A DNA stretch of 11,320 nt from Gammaproteobacteria bacterium (GTDB lineage: Bacteria; Pseudomonadota; Gammaproteobacteria; Steroidobacterales; Steroidobacteraceae): NCBI GenBank assembly GCA_030040235.1, contig JASHUC010000502.1, positions 1-11,320 on the forward strand, given 5' to 3'. Position 1 is the first letter of the stretch; the number at the start of each line of letters is the position of its first letter. A model generated the notes under the pieces. The model saw only the letters and a program-made list of their open reading frames with translations, had not been told where the DNA came from and did not search any database. The translations under genes were made by a program, and so were the position numbers. Positions 1 through 6,303 of the stretch are shown one piece after another.

Positions 1-975
1 ATCGAGGACCTGCTCGACGTCTCCCGCATCGTCACGGGGAAGGTGACCCTCGAGCTCGCCATGGTCGAGCCGCGCCGCATCGTCGAGGTATCCGTCGAGA
101 CCATGCTGCCGGCCGCACAAGCCAAGGGGATCGAGCTCGCGACGGCGCTCGATGCACAAATCGGCCTCCTGCGAGGCGACTCGGCACGCCTGCAGCAGAT
201 CATCTGCAATCTCCTCTCGAATGCGATCAAGTTCACCCCGATGGGCGGTCGCGTGGAGGTCTCGCTCGTTCGCCGGGAGGATCAGGCCGAGATCACCGTG
301 CGCGACACCGGCCAGGGCATCAAGTCCGAGTTTCTGCCCTACGTCTTCGACCGGTTCCGGCAGGAAGACGGCTCGATCAGCCGGCGCCATGGCGGCCTCG
401 GTCTCGGTCTCGCGATCGTGCGTCATCTCACCGAGCTGCACGGGGGTACCGTCGCAGCCTTCAGCGACGGGGAAGGCTGCGGGGCGACCTTCACCATCCG
501 CGTGCCGATTCGCGAGGGCGGAGCGCTCGCGCGCGCACCCGAAGCCCAGCCGCTGGCCGCGACGGCGGCCCCACGCCTCTCCGGCGTTCACGTGCTCGTG
601 GTCGATGACGATCCGGGTGCCCGCGAGGTGATTGCCAACATCCTGCAGAGCTTCGGCGCGCGTGTGAGCCTTGCGGGCTCCGGGCCCGCCGCGCTCACTC
701 TGCTCTTCGAGCGCAGGCCGCACGTGCTCGTGGCGGATCTCGGGATGCCGGAGATGGACGGCTATGCGCTCATCGAGCAGGTGCGCGCGCTCGATCCCAA
801 TCTCGGCGGGCGCGTGCCGGCGGTCGCGGTGACGGCCTACGCATCGGCGCAGGACCGGCTGCGCGCGCTGCACGCCGGCTATCAGAACCACATCGCAAAG
901 CCCGTCGAGCCCGACGAGCTCGCGGCCGTGATCACCAGCCTCGCGCAACAGTCCCGGCGCGAGCTGAGCGCCTGA
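1..975 (+). CDS. Hybrid sensor histidine kinase, C-terminal part (HATPase + receiver), 5' truncated by window edge
   Basis: The frame is open from base 1, so the gene starts outside the window; 324 codons plus stop are visible. Codons 1-20 (IEDLLDVSRI then VTGKVTLEL) look like the end of the HisKA dimerisation helix; the phospho-accepting His lies upstream and is not seen. A HATPase_c domain follows (about 45-175): N-box NLLSNAIKFT with Asn at codon 74, D-box DTGQGI, F-box FDRFRQ, G-box GGLGLGLAI. After an Ala/Pro linker comes a receiver domain (about 197-315) with acidic pocket DDD at 202-204, probable phospho-acceptor Asp246 (ADLGMPEMDG), Thr278 and Lys300. All receiver catalytic positions are present, so it should accept phosphate. 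No output domain follows, so the signal presumably passes to another protein, by phosphorelay or direct contact. The sensory input is unknown because the N-terminus is missing. It converges with the quinone reductase gene 39 bp downstream. Confidence 0.93.
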   Translation: MEDLLDVSRIVTGKVTLELAMVEPRRIVEVSVETMLPAAQAKGIELATALDAQIGLLRGDSARLQQIICNLLSNAIKFTPMGGRVEVSLVRREDQAEITVRDTGQGIKSEFLPYVFDRFRQEDGSISRRHGGLGLGLAIVRHLTELHGGTVAAFSDGEGCGATFTIRVPIREGGALARAPEAQPLAATAAPRLSGVHVLVVDDDPGAREVIANILQSFGARVSLAGSGPAALTLLFERRPHVLVADLGMPEMDGYALIEQVRALDPNLGGRVPAVAVTAYASAQDRLRALHAGYQNHIAKPVEPDELAAVITSLAQQSRRELSA

Positions 976-979
976 ATCG

Positions 980-1007
980 AGGCGCAGGGACGTGCCCGCC
1001 GCCGAAG
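980..1007 (+). repeat. Copy 1 of a 28-bp intergenic repeat (26/28 identical to 6192-6219)
   Basis: This 28-bp segment lies in the 39-bp gap between the ends of the convergent kinase and qor genes. Bases 988-1007 (ggacgtgcccgccgccgaag) are an exact 20-base match to 6200-6219. The match extends leftward for 8 more bases with two differences. The other copy is also in a gap between convergent genes and in the same orientation. The sequence is not obviously part of either protein. I infer an interspersed REP-like or terminator-associated element; chance similarity in GC-rich DNA is unlikely over 20 exact bases but not excluded. Confidence 0.6.
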
Positions 1008-1014
1008 CTGAGCT

Positions 1015-1989
1015 CTATGGAAGAAGCACCGTCGAGCCGGTGGTGCGCCGCCCCTCGAGATCGCGATGCGCTTGCGCCGCCTCGGCGAGCGCATAGGTCT
1101 GCCCGATCCGCACCCGCACCTTGCCGCTCTTGACGATCGCGAATAGCTCGCGCGCGGCGGCATCGAGCTTCTCGCGCGTGCTCACGTAGCTGAAGAGCTG
1201 TGGCCGAGTGAGAAAGAGCGAGCCGCGCTTGGTGAGCTCGAGCGGGCTCACCGCAGGCGCGGGACCGGAGGCGTTGCCGTAAGTGACCATCATTCCGAGC
1301 GGTCGCAGGCAGTCGAGCGACTCCATGAAGGTGTCCTTGCCCACCGAGTCGTAGACGACCGCGACGCCCATGCCCTTGGTCAGGCGTTTGACGCTCGCGA
1401 CGATCTCGTCCCGCCCCGAGATGAGCACGTGGCGGCATCCGTTCTTGCGGGCGAGCTGCGCCTTGGGCTCGCTGCCCACGACCCCGATCACGCGCGCTCC
1501 GAGCGCCCGTGCCCACTGGGTGAGGATCAGCCCGACGCCTCCGGCGGCGGCGTGCACCAGGATGGGGTCGCCCTTGCGCACACGATAGGTGCGCCGGAGC
1601 AGGTACTGCGCCGTGAGACCCTTCAGCATCAAGGCGGCGGCCTGCGGGTCGGAGATCCCCGCAGGGACCTTCACGATGCGCTCGGCGGGCACATTGCGCA
1701 GCTCGCTGTACGCTCCGGGCGTCGTGTGCACGTAGGCCACGCGGTCCCCGATGCGAAAGCCGCGCACCTTGCGCCCCAGGGCCGTGATGATCCCGGCCGC
1801 TTCACGGCCGAGTCCCCCGGGCAGCTGCATGGGATAGAGCCCGGTGCGGTCATAGACGTCGATGAAATTGAGGCCGATCGCGGTGTGACGGATCTGAACC
1901 TCCCCGGGGGCGGGGGGCGGAGTGTCGAGATCCTCGAGGGCCAGAACCTCGGGACCGCCGTACAGGTGCAGACGGACGACCTTGGGCAT
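1015..1989 (-). CDS. qor: NADPH:quinone reductase, zinc-independent MDR family (Qor-like)
   Basis: A 324-residue protein, the usual length for E. coli Qor (zeta-crystallin-like), which reduces quinones with NADPH in the cytoplasm. Residues 1-110 form the GroES-like domain with the Qor signature NFIDVYDRTGLYP (41-53) and GREAAG. The Rossmann domain carries HAAAGGVGL (146-154), the nucleotide-binding AAxGGVG motif of this family. VYDSVGKDTF (212-221), GSLFLTRP (256-263) and the C-terminal TTGSTVLLP are also typical. No zinc-ligand cysteine set is seen, as expected. I chose the ATG at 1989: it gives the family-standard N-terminus (MPKVVRLHLYGGPEVL) and has AGGA 8 nt upstream (1998-2001). A GTG at 2007 would add six residues. 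The gene is monocistronic as far as visible, divergent from the GAF-GGDEF-EAL gene, with its own likely sigma70 promoter. The family is certain; the physiological substrate is not. Confidence 0.93.
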   Translation of the reverse strand: MPKVVRLHLYGGPEVLALEDLDTPPPAPGEVQIRHTAIGLNFIDVYDRTGLYPMQLPGGLGREAAGIITALGRKVRGFRIGDRVAYVHTTPGAYSELRNVPAERIVKVPAGISDPQAAALMLKGLTAQYLLRRTYRVRKGDPILVHAAAGGVGLILTQWARALGARVIGVVGSEPKAQLARKNGCRHVLISGRDEIVASVKRLTKGMGVAVVYDSVGKDTFMESLDCLRPLGMMVTYGNASGPAPAVSPLELTKRGSLFLTRPQLFSYVSTREKLDAAARELFAIVKSGKVRVRIGQTYALAEAAQAHRDLEGRRTTGSTVLLP

Positions 1990-2031
1990 GGCTGTGATCC
2001 TGGTCACAAAACGGGCGGGCGCGCCCGGCCC

Positions 2032-2060
2032 ATCATAAGGTCTCCGGGCGAGGGTGCGAA
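2032..2060 (-). promoter_or_regulatory. Sigma70-type promoter for the quinone reductase gene
   Basis: On the minus strand, TTCGCA (2060-2055, 4/6 to TTGACA) is followed after exactly 17 bases by TATGAT (2037-2032, 5/6 to TATAAT). A start site near 2025 would leave a leader of about 36 nt to the ATG at 1989, with AGGA in place. The spacing, the good -10 in otherwise GC-rich DNA, and the position support the call. It is found by eye and has no experimental support. Confidence 0.55.
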
Positions 2061-2126
2061 CCGGTTCCTGCCGGGACAGAATGGTGCCCGTAGAGTGGCC
2101 GGACCGAGCACTCGCGAGCCCCGAGC

Positions 2127-3950
2127 ATGGCGCGCCCTGCGTCTCTCCAGTCGACTGGCCCCGCCCCGCCGCTTCCGCCCACCGCGGCGGTGCTCGATGA
2201 GCAGCTCAAGTACGCTCAGACGAAGCTCGACGCCGCTTTCATCGCGATCTACGTCGCGGGCGGGCTCTCGCGCTCTGTCCTGCGCGATCTTCCGGGCGCG
2301 CATGTGCTCGAGGATCTCTGGCGGCACGGCGCCGAGGGCCTGCTCGAGCAAGTGCGTGCGGCCCCGGACGGTAAGATCGGCACCAATCGTCTGCGCGGCG
2401 AGCGCGACGGACCGATCTGCGGCAAGCTCGTGGGAGTCGCGCTGCGGGATGGGGCGGGAAGTCTCCTCGGCATTCTCGTCGCGATCCGCACGGTCGAGCA
2501 ACCGAAGTTCGGACCCGACGAATCGCACCAGATCGTCGAGCTCGCCCGGGAGGTCGCGAAGGTCTTCGGTTCGGGGGCCAATGCGCTGCTCACCTGGTCC
2601 GCCTTCGAGCAGCAGACGCGCAAGGAGGAAAGCGCCGAGGGCGCAACTCCCGGCTGCATCCTCTACGGAGACGTCGATCAGCTGCACGTGCTCAACAAGC
2701 TCGCGGGGCTCACCGCGGGCGATCAGGCCATCGCTGCGGTCGGAGTCGCCCTTCAGGACGAGGAGCTGCCACAGGGCTCGCGCGTGTGCCACATCTCGGG
2801 GGATCGATTTGCCGTCTACCTCCCGAAAGCCTCTCTCAGTCAGGCTCGTCGCCTCGCCGAGCAGCTGTGCCGAACGGTGAGCGAGCGCTGCGCGGTGATT
2901 GGCGGCTTGCGCACGCGGCTCTCGATCTCGTTCGGCGTCGCGAGCATCCCACCCGCCGACCACGAGCTCACCCAGGCGCTCGCCGCGGCCGAGGCGGCCT
3001 GTCGGGCCGCAAAAGATCGCGGTCGCGGCCGCGTCGAGGTCTATCAGGACTCCGATTTCAGCATCGTCCAGCGCAACGACGACGTGGTCGCCGCGAGCCG
3101 CTTGCGCAAGGCGCTCGAGACCGAGCGGATCGGGATCGTCGCCCAGCCGCTCGTTCCGCTCACCGAGGCCTCGGGCTCGGAGGTGCAGTACTACGAGCTG
3201 CTCGTGCGGCTCGTCAGCGAGACCGGATCGTTCGTTTCTCCACAGCACTTCATGTCCGCGGCGCTGCGCTACCAGCTGCTCATCGACCTCGACCGCGCGG
3301 TGCTGATGCGCGTCTTCGAGCGGCTGCGCGCCGCGTATCGCGAGCATCCGACCCGCATCGTGCGCTTCTCGCTCAACCTGTCCGGACCCAGCATCGGCAA
3401 TCCTGACTTCCTCGAGTGGCTGAGCTCGAGTGTCGGACCGCACTCCGTTCCCGGGGAGTGGCTGCAGTTCGAGATCACCGAGACGGCGGCGGTCGCCAAC
3501 GTCTCGCAGACACAGACGCTCATTCGACACCTGCGTGCGCGGGGCTGTGAGTTCGCACTCGACGATTTCGGAACCGGCGTGAGCTCACTCGCCTACCTCA
3601 AGGCATTCGATGTGAGCATGCTCAAGCTCGATGGCTCCTTCACCCGCGACCTCCTGACCGACTCGCGCTCGGAGTCGCTCGTTCGCGGTCTTGCCCAGTT
3701 GAGCCGCGCGATGGGCATTCAGACGGTGGCGGAGTGCGTGGAGACCGAGGTCGCCCGGCAGAAGCTCACCGAGCTCGGCGTGGACCGGGGCCAGGGATTT
3801 CTCTTCGGTCAGCCGGTGCCCCTCGAGAGCATCCTGAGCCCGCCCGTCACGGCTCCCGCACCCACCGCGGCCGCGGTGCCCCCCGCAGCCGCCGCGCCTG
3901 CCCCAGCCGAGGCACCTCCCGAGGCGCCGGCGGCCTCCGGCCAGAGCTGA
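2127..3950 (+). CDS. GAF-GGDEF-EAL protein; degenerate cyclase, likely active c-di-GMP phosphodiesterase
   Basis: A 607-residue cytoplasmic protein without membrane segments. About 30-150 resembles a GAF-type sensor domain. The GGDEF-like domain (about 170-310) has SGDRF at 224-228 where GGDEF is expected and no RxxD inhibitory site before it (215-218 is PQGS); N190 and GD198-199 of the substrate pocket remain. Cyclase activity is therefore doubtful, though it might still bind GTP and act as a regulatory domain. The EAL domain (about 325-570) reads ELL (357-359) instead of EAL but keeps E357, N417, E449, DDFGTG (479-484), K500, E536 and Q556 (QGFLFGQP), the metal and catalytic set of active enzymes. 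I infer c-di-GMP hydrolysis to pGpG. Residues 571-607 are a Pro/Ala-rich disordered tail. The ATG at 2127 has only a weak upstream GAG as ribosome site. The stop lies 3 bp from the convergent ferredoxin gene end. Confidence 0.92.
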   Translation: MARPASLQSTGPAPPLPPTAAVLDEQLKYAQTKLDAAFIAIYVAGGLSRSVLRDLPGAHVLEDLWRHGAEGLLEQVRAAPDGKIGTNRLRGERDGPICGKLVGVALRDGAGSLLGILVAIRTVEQPKFGPDESHQIVELAREVAKVFGSGANALLTWSAFEQQTRKEESAEGATPGCILYGDVDQLHVLNKLAGLTAGDQAIAAVGVALQDEELPQGSRVCHISGDRFAVYLPKASLSQARRLAEQLCRTVSERCAVIGGLRTRLSISFGVASIPPADHELTQALAAAEAACRAAKDRGRGRVEVYQDSDFSIVQRNDDVVAASRLRKALETERIGIVAQPLVPLTEASGSEVQYYELLVRLVSETGSFVSPQHFMSAALRYQLLIDLDRAVLMRVFERLRAAYREHPTRIVRFSLNLSGPSIGNPDFLEWLSSSVGPHSVPGEWLQFEITETAAVANVSQTQTLIRHLRARGCEFALDDFGTGVSSLAYLKAFDVSMLKLDGSFTRDLLTDSRSESLVRGLAQLSRAMGIQTVAECVETEVARQKLTELGVDRGQGFLFGQPVPLESILSPPVTAPAPTAAAVPPAAAAPAPAEAPPEAPAASGQS

Positions 3951-3953
3951 TCC

Positions 3954-4316
3954 TCACGGAAGGAGAGGAGCCTGCGCGAAAGCGAGGTCCTCGACCGGCG
4001 TACCGCCGATCAAGTGCTCTTGAAGGATGCGCTCGAGATTGGCCGGGGTGCATTCGCGATACCAGATCCCCTCCGGATAGACCACGGCGATCGGACCCGC
4101 CGTGCAGATGCGCAGGCACTCGGCCTTCGTGCGCAGCACCCCGTTCTCCACGTCGGCCAGGCCGAGCTCCACAAGACGCCTCTTGAGGAACTCCCAGGCC
4201 TCGAGCTGCGCTTCCCGCGGCGCGCACTTGCCCCCGATGCAGAGAAACACGTGGTGCCTGGTGTGACCGAGGCGGCGCTTGTCGGCCGCCGCTTGCAGCG
4301 CCTCGTGGGAGTCCAT
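3954..4316 (-). CDS. Thioredoxin-like [2Fe-2S] ferredoxin
   Basis: A 120-residue protein of the (2Fe-2S) ferredoxin family with a thioredoxin-like fold (COG3411-type). Four cysteines in the family pattern are C26 and C31 ([10 protein letters not shown]) plus C67 and C71 ([12 protein letters not shown]), followed by [10 protein letters not shown]89 is an extra cysteine often seen nearby in this family. The N-terminus (1-22) is a short helix-like extension. It should be a small soluble electron carrier; the partner is unknown. Its start lies 35 bp downstream of the PII gene in the same direction, so the two are probably co-transcribed from the sigma54-type promoter, which would tie it to nitrogen status. 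No Shine-Dalgarno is visible before the ATG, which suggests weak or coupled translation. The family call is firm; the role in nitrogen metabolism is inference. Confidence 0.88.
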   Translation of the reverse strand: MDSHEALQAAADKRRLGHTRHHVFLCIGGKCAPREAQLEAWEFLKRRLVELGLADVENGVLRTKAECLRICTAGPIAVVYPEGIWYRECTPANLERILQEHLIGGTPVEDLAFAQAPLLP

Positions 4317-4351
4317 GATGGCAGGTGGAGTGGGCGAGCGGGCGCTGCGGC

Positions 4352-4720
<369 letters not shown>

Positions 4721-4742
4721 TTAGGCAGGTTGGAGCCGATTT

Positions 4743-4758
4743 TGCAGCTTTCGTGCCA
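4743..4758 (-). promoter_or_regulatory. Sigma54 (RpoN)-type promoter for PII and the ferredoxin
   Basis: The minus strand reads TGGCAC-GAAAG-CTGCA from 4758 down to 4743. The RpoN consensus is TGGCAC-N5-TTGCA, so the -24 box is perfect, the spacing is exact, and the -12 box differs at one base (C for T) while keeping the key GC. A start near 4732 would give a leader of roughly 40 nt to the PII ATG. Sigma54 control of PII genes is well known in proteobacteria. The activator, probably NtrC, is inferred. Confidence 0.7.
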
Positions 4759-4835
4759 TCGGGACGCTGCAGCCCGTAGGCGGCGTTGTCAGGTTCCGCT
4801 CGAGGCCGTTCTCAGGCGCGCCGCCCCACGTTGAG

Positions 4836-4871
4836 GCAGCGCGAAGCTGCGCACGCCCCACGGGGGTGCGC
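4836..4871. promoter_or_regulatory. Two adjacent dyads between the divergent PII and FAD-reductase genes
   Basis: GCAGC (4836-4840) and GCTGC (4846-4850) form one dyad. GCGCAC (4849-4854) and GTGCGC (4866-4871) form a second, with C- and G-runs between its arms that could extend the stem. They lie about 80-115 bp upstream of the sigma54-type promoter, a normal distance for enhancer sites, and about 36-70 bp upstream of the reductase start. The spacing does not fit the TGCAC-N7-GTGCA pattern of NtrC, so an NtrC site is not established. Alternatives are another operator or an RNA hairpin in a reductase leader. Confidence 0.35.
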
Positions 4872-4906
4872 GTGCTGCGACTCGGCCAAGATTCCGCGAA
4901 CCGACT

Positions 4907-6154
4907 ATGCTTGGCGTGAGAATGTTACGCCAAGTGGTCATTGCCGGTGCAGGTCAGGCGGCTGCGCAGGCCGCCGAGACATTGCGGCGCCGCGGATTCG
5001 ACGGCCGGCTCGTGGTCATCGGCGATGAGCCGTACGAGCCTTACCAGCGCCCGCCCCTCTCGAAGGCGTTTCTGGCGGGGGGTCTCGATCGGCAGCGCCT
5101 TTTTCTGCGCCCCTCGCAGTTCTATGCGGATCACGGTGTCGAGCTGCGGCTCGGCCGGCGGGTGACGAGCCTCGATCGCAGCGCCGGTTGCGTGCAGCTC
5201 GATGATGGCGCGAAGCTCCCTTACGATGCGCTCATCCTGGCCACGGGCGGATCGCCCCGCAAGCTCGCCGTCCCAGGGGCACATCTCGACGGGGTGTACT
5301 GGCTGCGCACGCTCGCCGACACCGAGCGCATCCAGCGGGAGTTCCGGCCTGGGCTGCGCCTGGTCGTCGTCGGTGGGGGCTACATCGGGCTCGAGGTGGC
5401 CGCTACCGCGCGCAAGCTCGGGCTCGAAGTGACCGTGCTCGAGATGGCCGGGCGGCTGATGAGCCGCGTCGTTGCGGCTCCGGTTTCCGCATTCTTCGAG
5501 GCCGAGCACGTGCGCCAGGGCGTGCACGTGAGGTGCAACGCCCGGGTCCGCGCGCTTGCACCGTCAGGACCGGGCTCCACACGCCTCGCCAGCGTCGCCT
5601 GCGATGATGGGACCGTCTTTCCTGCCGACCTGGTGCTCATCGCGGTGGGAATCGCCGCGGCCGACGAGCTGGCGGCCGCCTCGGGCCTCGAATGCTCGAA
5701 CGGAATCCTCGTGGACGAGCACTGCCGCACCTCCGACGCGCGCATCTACGCGGCGGGCGATTGCACGAATCACCCCAGCTTGCACTACGCAAGGCGGGTG
5801 CGTCTCGAGTCGGTCGATAACGCCTTCGAGCAAGCCACCAGCGCGGCGCTCAACCTGCTCGGCGTGACGACCGCGCACCACAGAGTTCCCTGGTTCTGGT
5901 CGGACCAGTTCGACCTGAAGCTCGTGATCGTCGGGCTCTCCGAAGCGCACGATCGCACGGTGCTGCGGGGCAACCCGGACTCGCGTGCCTTCAGCCTGTG
6001 TTACCTGCGAGCCGGCGAGCTGGTCGCGATCGACACCATCAACCGCGCGAAGGACCAGATGGCCGCGCGCAAGCTCATCGCCTCGCGAGCTCGGATGGAT
6101 CCCGGCCGGCTCGCCGACCCCGAGCAGCCGCTCAAGGATTGCGTAACCGCTTAG
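4907..6154 (+). CDS. FAD-dependent NAD(P)H:ferredoxin reductase (putidaredoxin/rhodocoxin reductase family)
   Basis: A 415-residue flavoprotein of the class that passes electrons from NADH through FAD to a [2Fe-2S] ferredoxin serving a P450 or ring-hydroxylating dioxygenase. The N-terminal FAD motif is VVIAGAGQAAAQAAETLRR (10-28). YQRPPLSK (46-53), ILATGG (110-115), the NAD-binding GGGYIGLEVAA (156-166) with an acidic VTVLE after it (favouring NADH), the second FAD motif YAAGDC (about 284-289) and PWFWSDQFD near the C-terminal domain are all family hallmarks. The start is uncertain: ATG 4922 gives the conserved MLRQVVIAGAG start, ATG 4907 adds five residues, and neither has a clear ribosome site. 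No oxygenase or plant-type [2Fe-2S] ferredoxin is adjacent; the nearby thioredoxin-like ferredoxin is a different kind and a partnership is only a possibility. The stop codon touches a 10-bp hairpin. Confidence 0.92.
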   Translation: MLGVRMLRQVVIAGAGQAAAQAAETLRRRGFDGRLVVIGDEPYEPYQRPPLSKAFLAGGLDRQRLFLRPSQFYADHGVELRLGRRVTSLDRSAGCVQLDDGAKLPYDALILATGGSPRKLAVPGAHLDGVYWLRTLADTERIQREFRPGLRLVVVGGGYIGLEVAATARKLGLEVTVLEMAGRLMSRVVAAPVSAFFEAEHVRQGVHVRCNARVRALAPSGPGSTRLASVACDDGTVFPADLVLIAVGIAAADELAAASGLECSNGILVDEHCRTSDARIYAAGDCTNHPSLHYARRVRLESVDNAFEQATSAALNLLGVTTAHHRVPWFWSDQFDLKLVIVGLSEAHDRTVLRGNPDSRAFSLCYLRAGELVAIDTINRAKDQMAARKLIASRARMDPGRLADPEQPLKDCVTA

Positions 6155-6176
6155 TTCGCGGCACGCTGCCGCGAAC
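6154..6176 (+). terminator. Perfect 10-bp hairpin at the end of the FAD reductase gene
   Basis: GTTCGCGGCA (6154-6163) pairs perfectly with TGCCGCGAAC (6167-6176) around a 3-base loop. The hairpin begins at the last base of the TAG stop. No T-run follows, so classical intrinsic termination is unproven; it may act as a 3'-end stabiliser or as part of the repeat array in this gap. Its lower part belongs to the 33-bp repeat that recurs at 6271. Confidence 0.5.
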
Positions 6177-6190
6177 GCTCGCTAGTCGGA
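6158..6190 (+). repeat. 33-bp direct repeat, copy A (29/33 to 6271-6303)
   Basis: The unit is GCGGCA-NNN-TGCCGCGA followed by one variable base, CGCTCGCTA, one variable base and TCGGA. Copy A has loop CGC and variable bases A and G. Four differences separate it from copy B 113 bp downstream. Each unit contains a 6-bp GCGGCA/TGCCGC hairpin. The differences fall in the loop and at two single positions, and the stem is unchanged. Confidence 0.7.
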
Positions 6191-6191
6191 C

Positions 6192-6219
6192 AGGCACAAG
6201 GACGTGCCCGCCGCCGAAG
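6192..6219 (+). repeat. Copy 2 of the 28-bp intergenic repeat (matches 980-1007)
   Basis: 26 of 28 bases match 980-1007, with the last 20 identical. It sits directly after 33-bp copy A, in the gap between the convergent FAD reductase and gshA genes. Both copies lie just downstream of a plus-strand stop codon and in the same orientation. This is evidence that the gap is a composite repeat element rather than unique sequence. Confidence 0.6.
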
Positions 6220-6226
6220 GTGGCGA

Positions 6227-6260
6227 GCGGCGAGCAAAAGTCGCGTCTTTTGCGAGCCGC
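6227..6260. terminator. Hairpin with tandem GA mismatch, probable bidirectional 3'-end structure
   Basis: GCGGC (6227-6231) pairs with GCCGC (6256-6260) and GCAAAAG (6234-6240) pairs with CTTTTGC (6247-6253), with loop TCGCGT. A GA/GA mismatch pair separates the stems. In plus-strand RNA this is a tandem G-A internal loop, often stable; in the minus strand it is UC/UC. It is symmetric between convergent genes, so it could end or protect either transcript. There is no T-run outside the stem on either side. Confidence 0.45.
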
Positions 6261-6296
6261 AGCGAGCGGCGCGGCAGGATGCCGCGATCGCTCGCT
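6261..6296. terminator. Two-part hairpin overlapping the gshA stop codon
   Basis: AGCGAGCG (6261-6268) pairs with CGCTCGCT (6289-6296), and inside it GCGGCA (6271-6276) pairs with TGCCGC (6280-6285) around the loop GGA. The outer arm overlaps the last codon region and stop (6295-6297) of gshA. Together with the two preceding hairpins this makes three successive stem-loops in the 140-bp convergent gap. Termination, RNA-end protection or a REP-like role are all possible. Confidence 0.45.
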
Positions 6297-6303
6297 AATC
6301 GGA
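6271..6303 (+). repeat. 33-bp direct repeat, copy B (29/33 to 6158-6190)
   Basis: Second copy of the unit seen at 6158-6190, with loop GGA and variable bases T and A. It runs through the gshA stop codon into the last two sense codons before it, so the repeat now supplies the C-terminal Ser-Asp of GshA. This suggests the repeat expanded or inserted at the gene end. Confidence 0.7.

Noticed and set aside
2004..3530. A 508-codon minus-strand open frame
   Set aside because: It mirrors the GAF-GGDEF-EAL gene, which has clear motifs in its own frame. The antisense product is an Arg/Glu/Leu-rich shadow typical of GC-rich DNA.
4849..4871. NtrC binding site in the dyad
   Set aside because: GCAC and GTGC are separated by 11 bases rather than the 7 expected of the NtrC consensus, so the dyad is reported without naming a protein.
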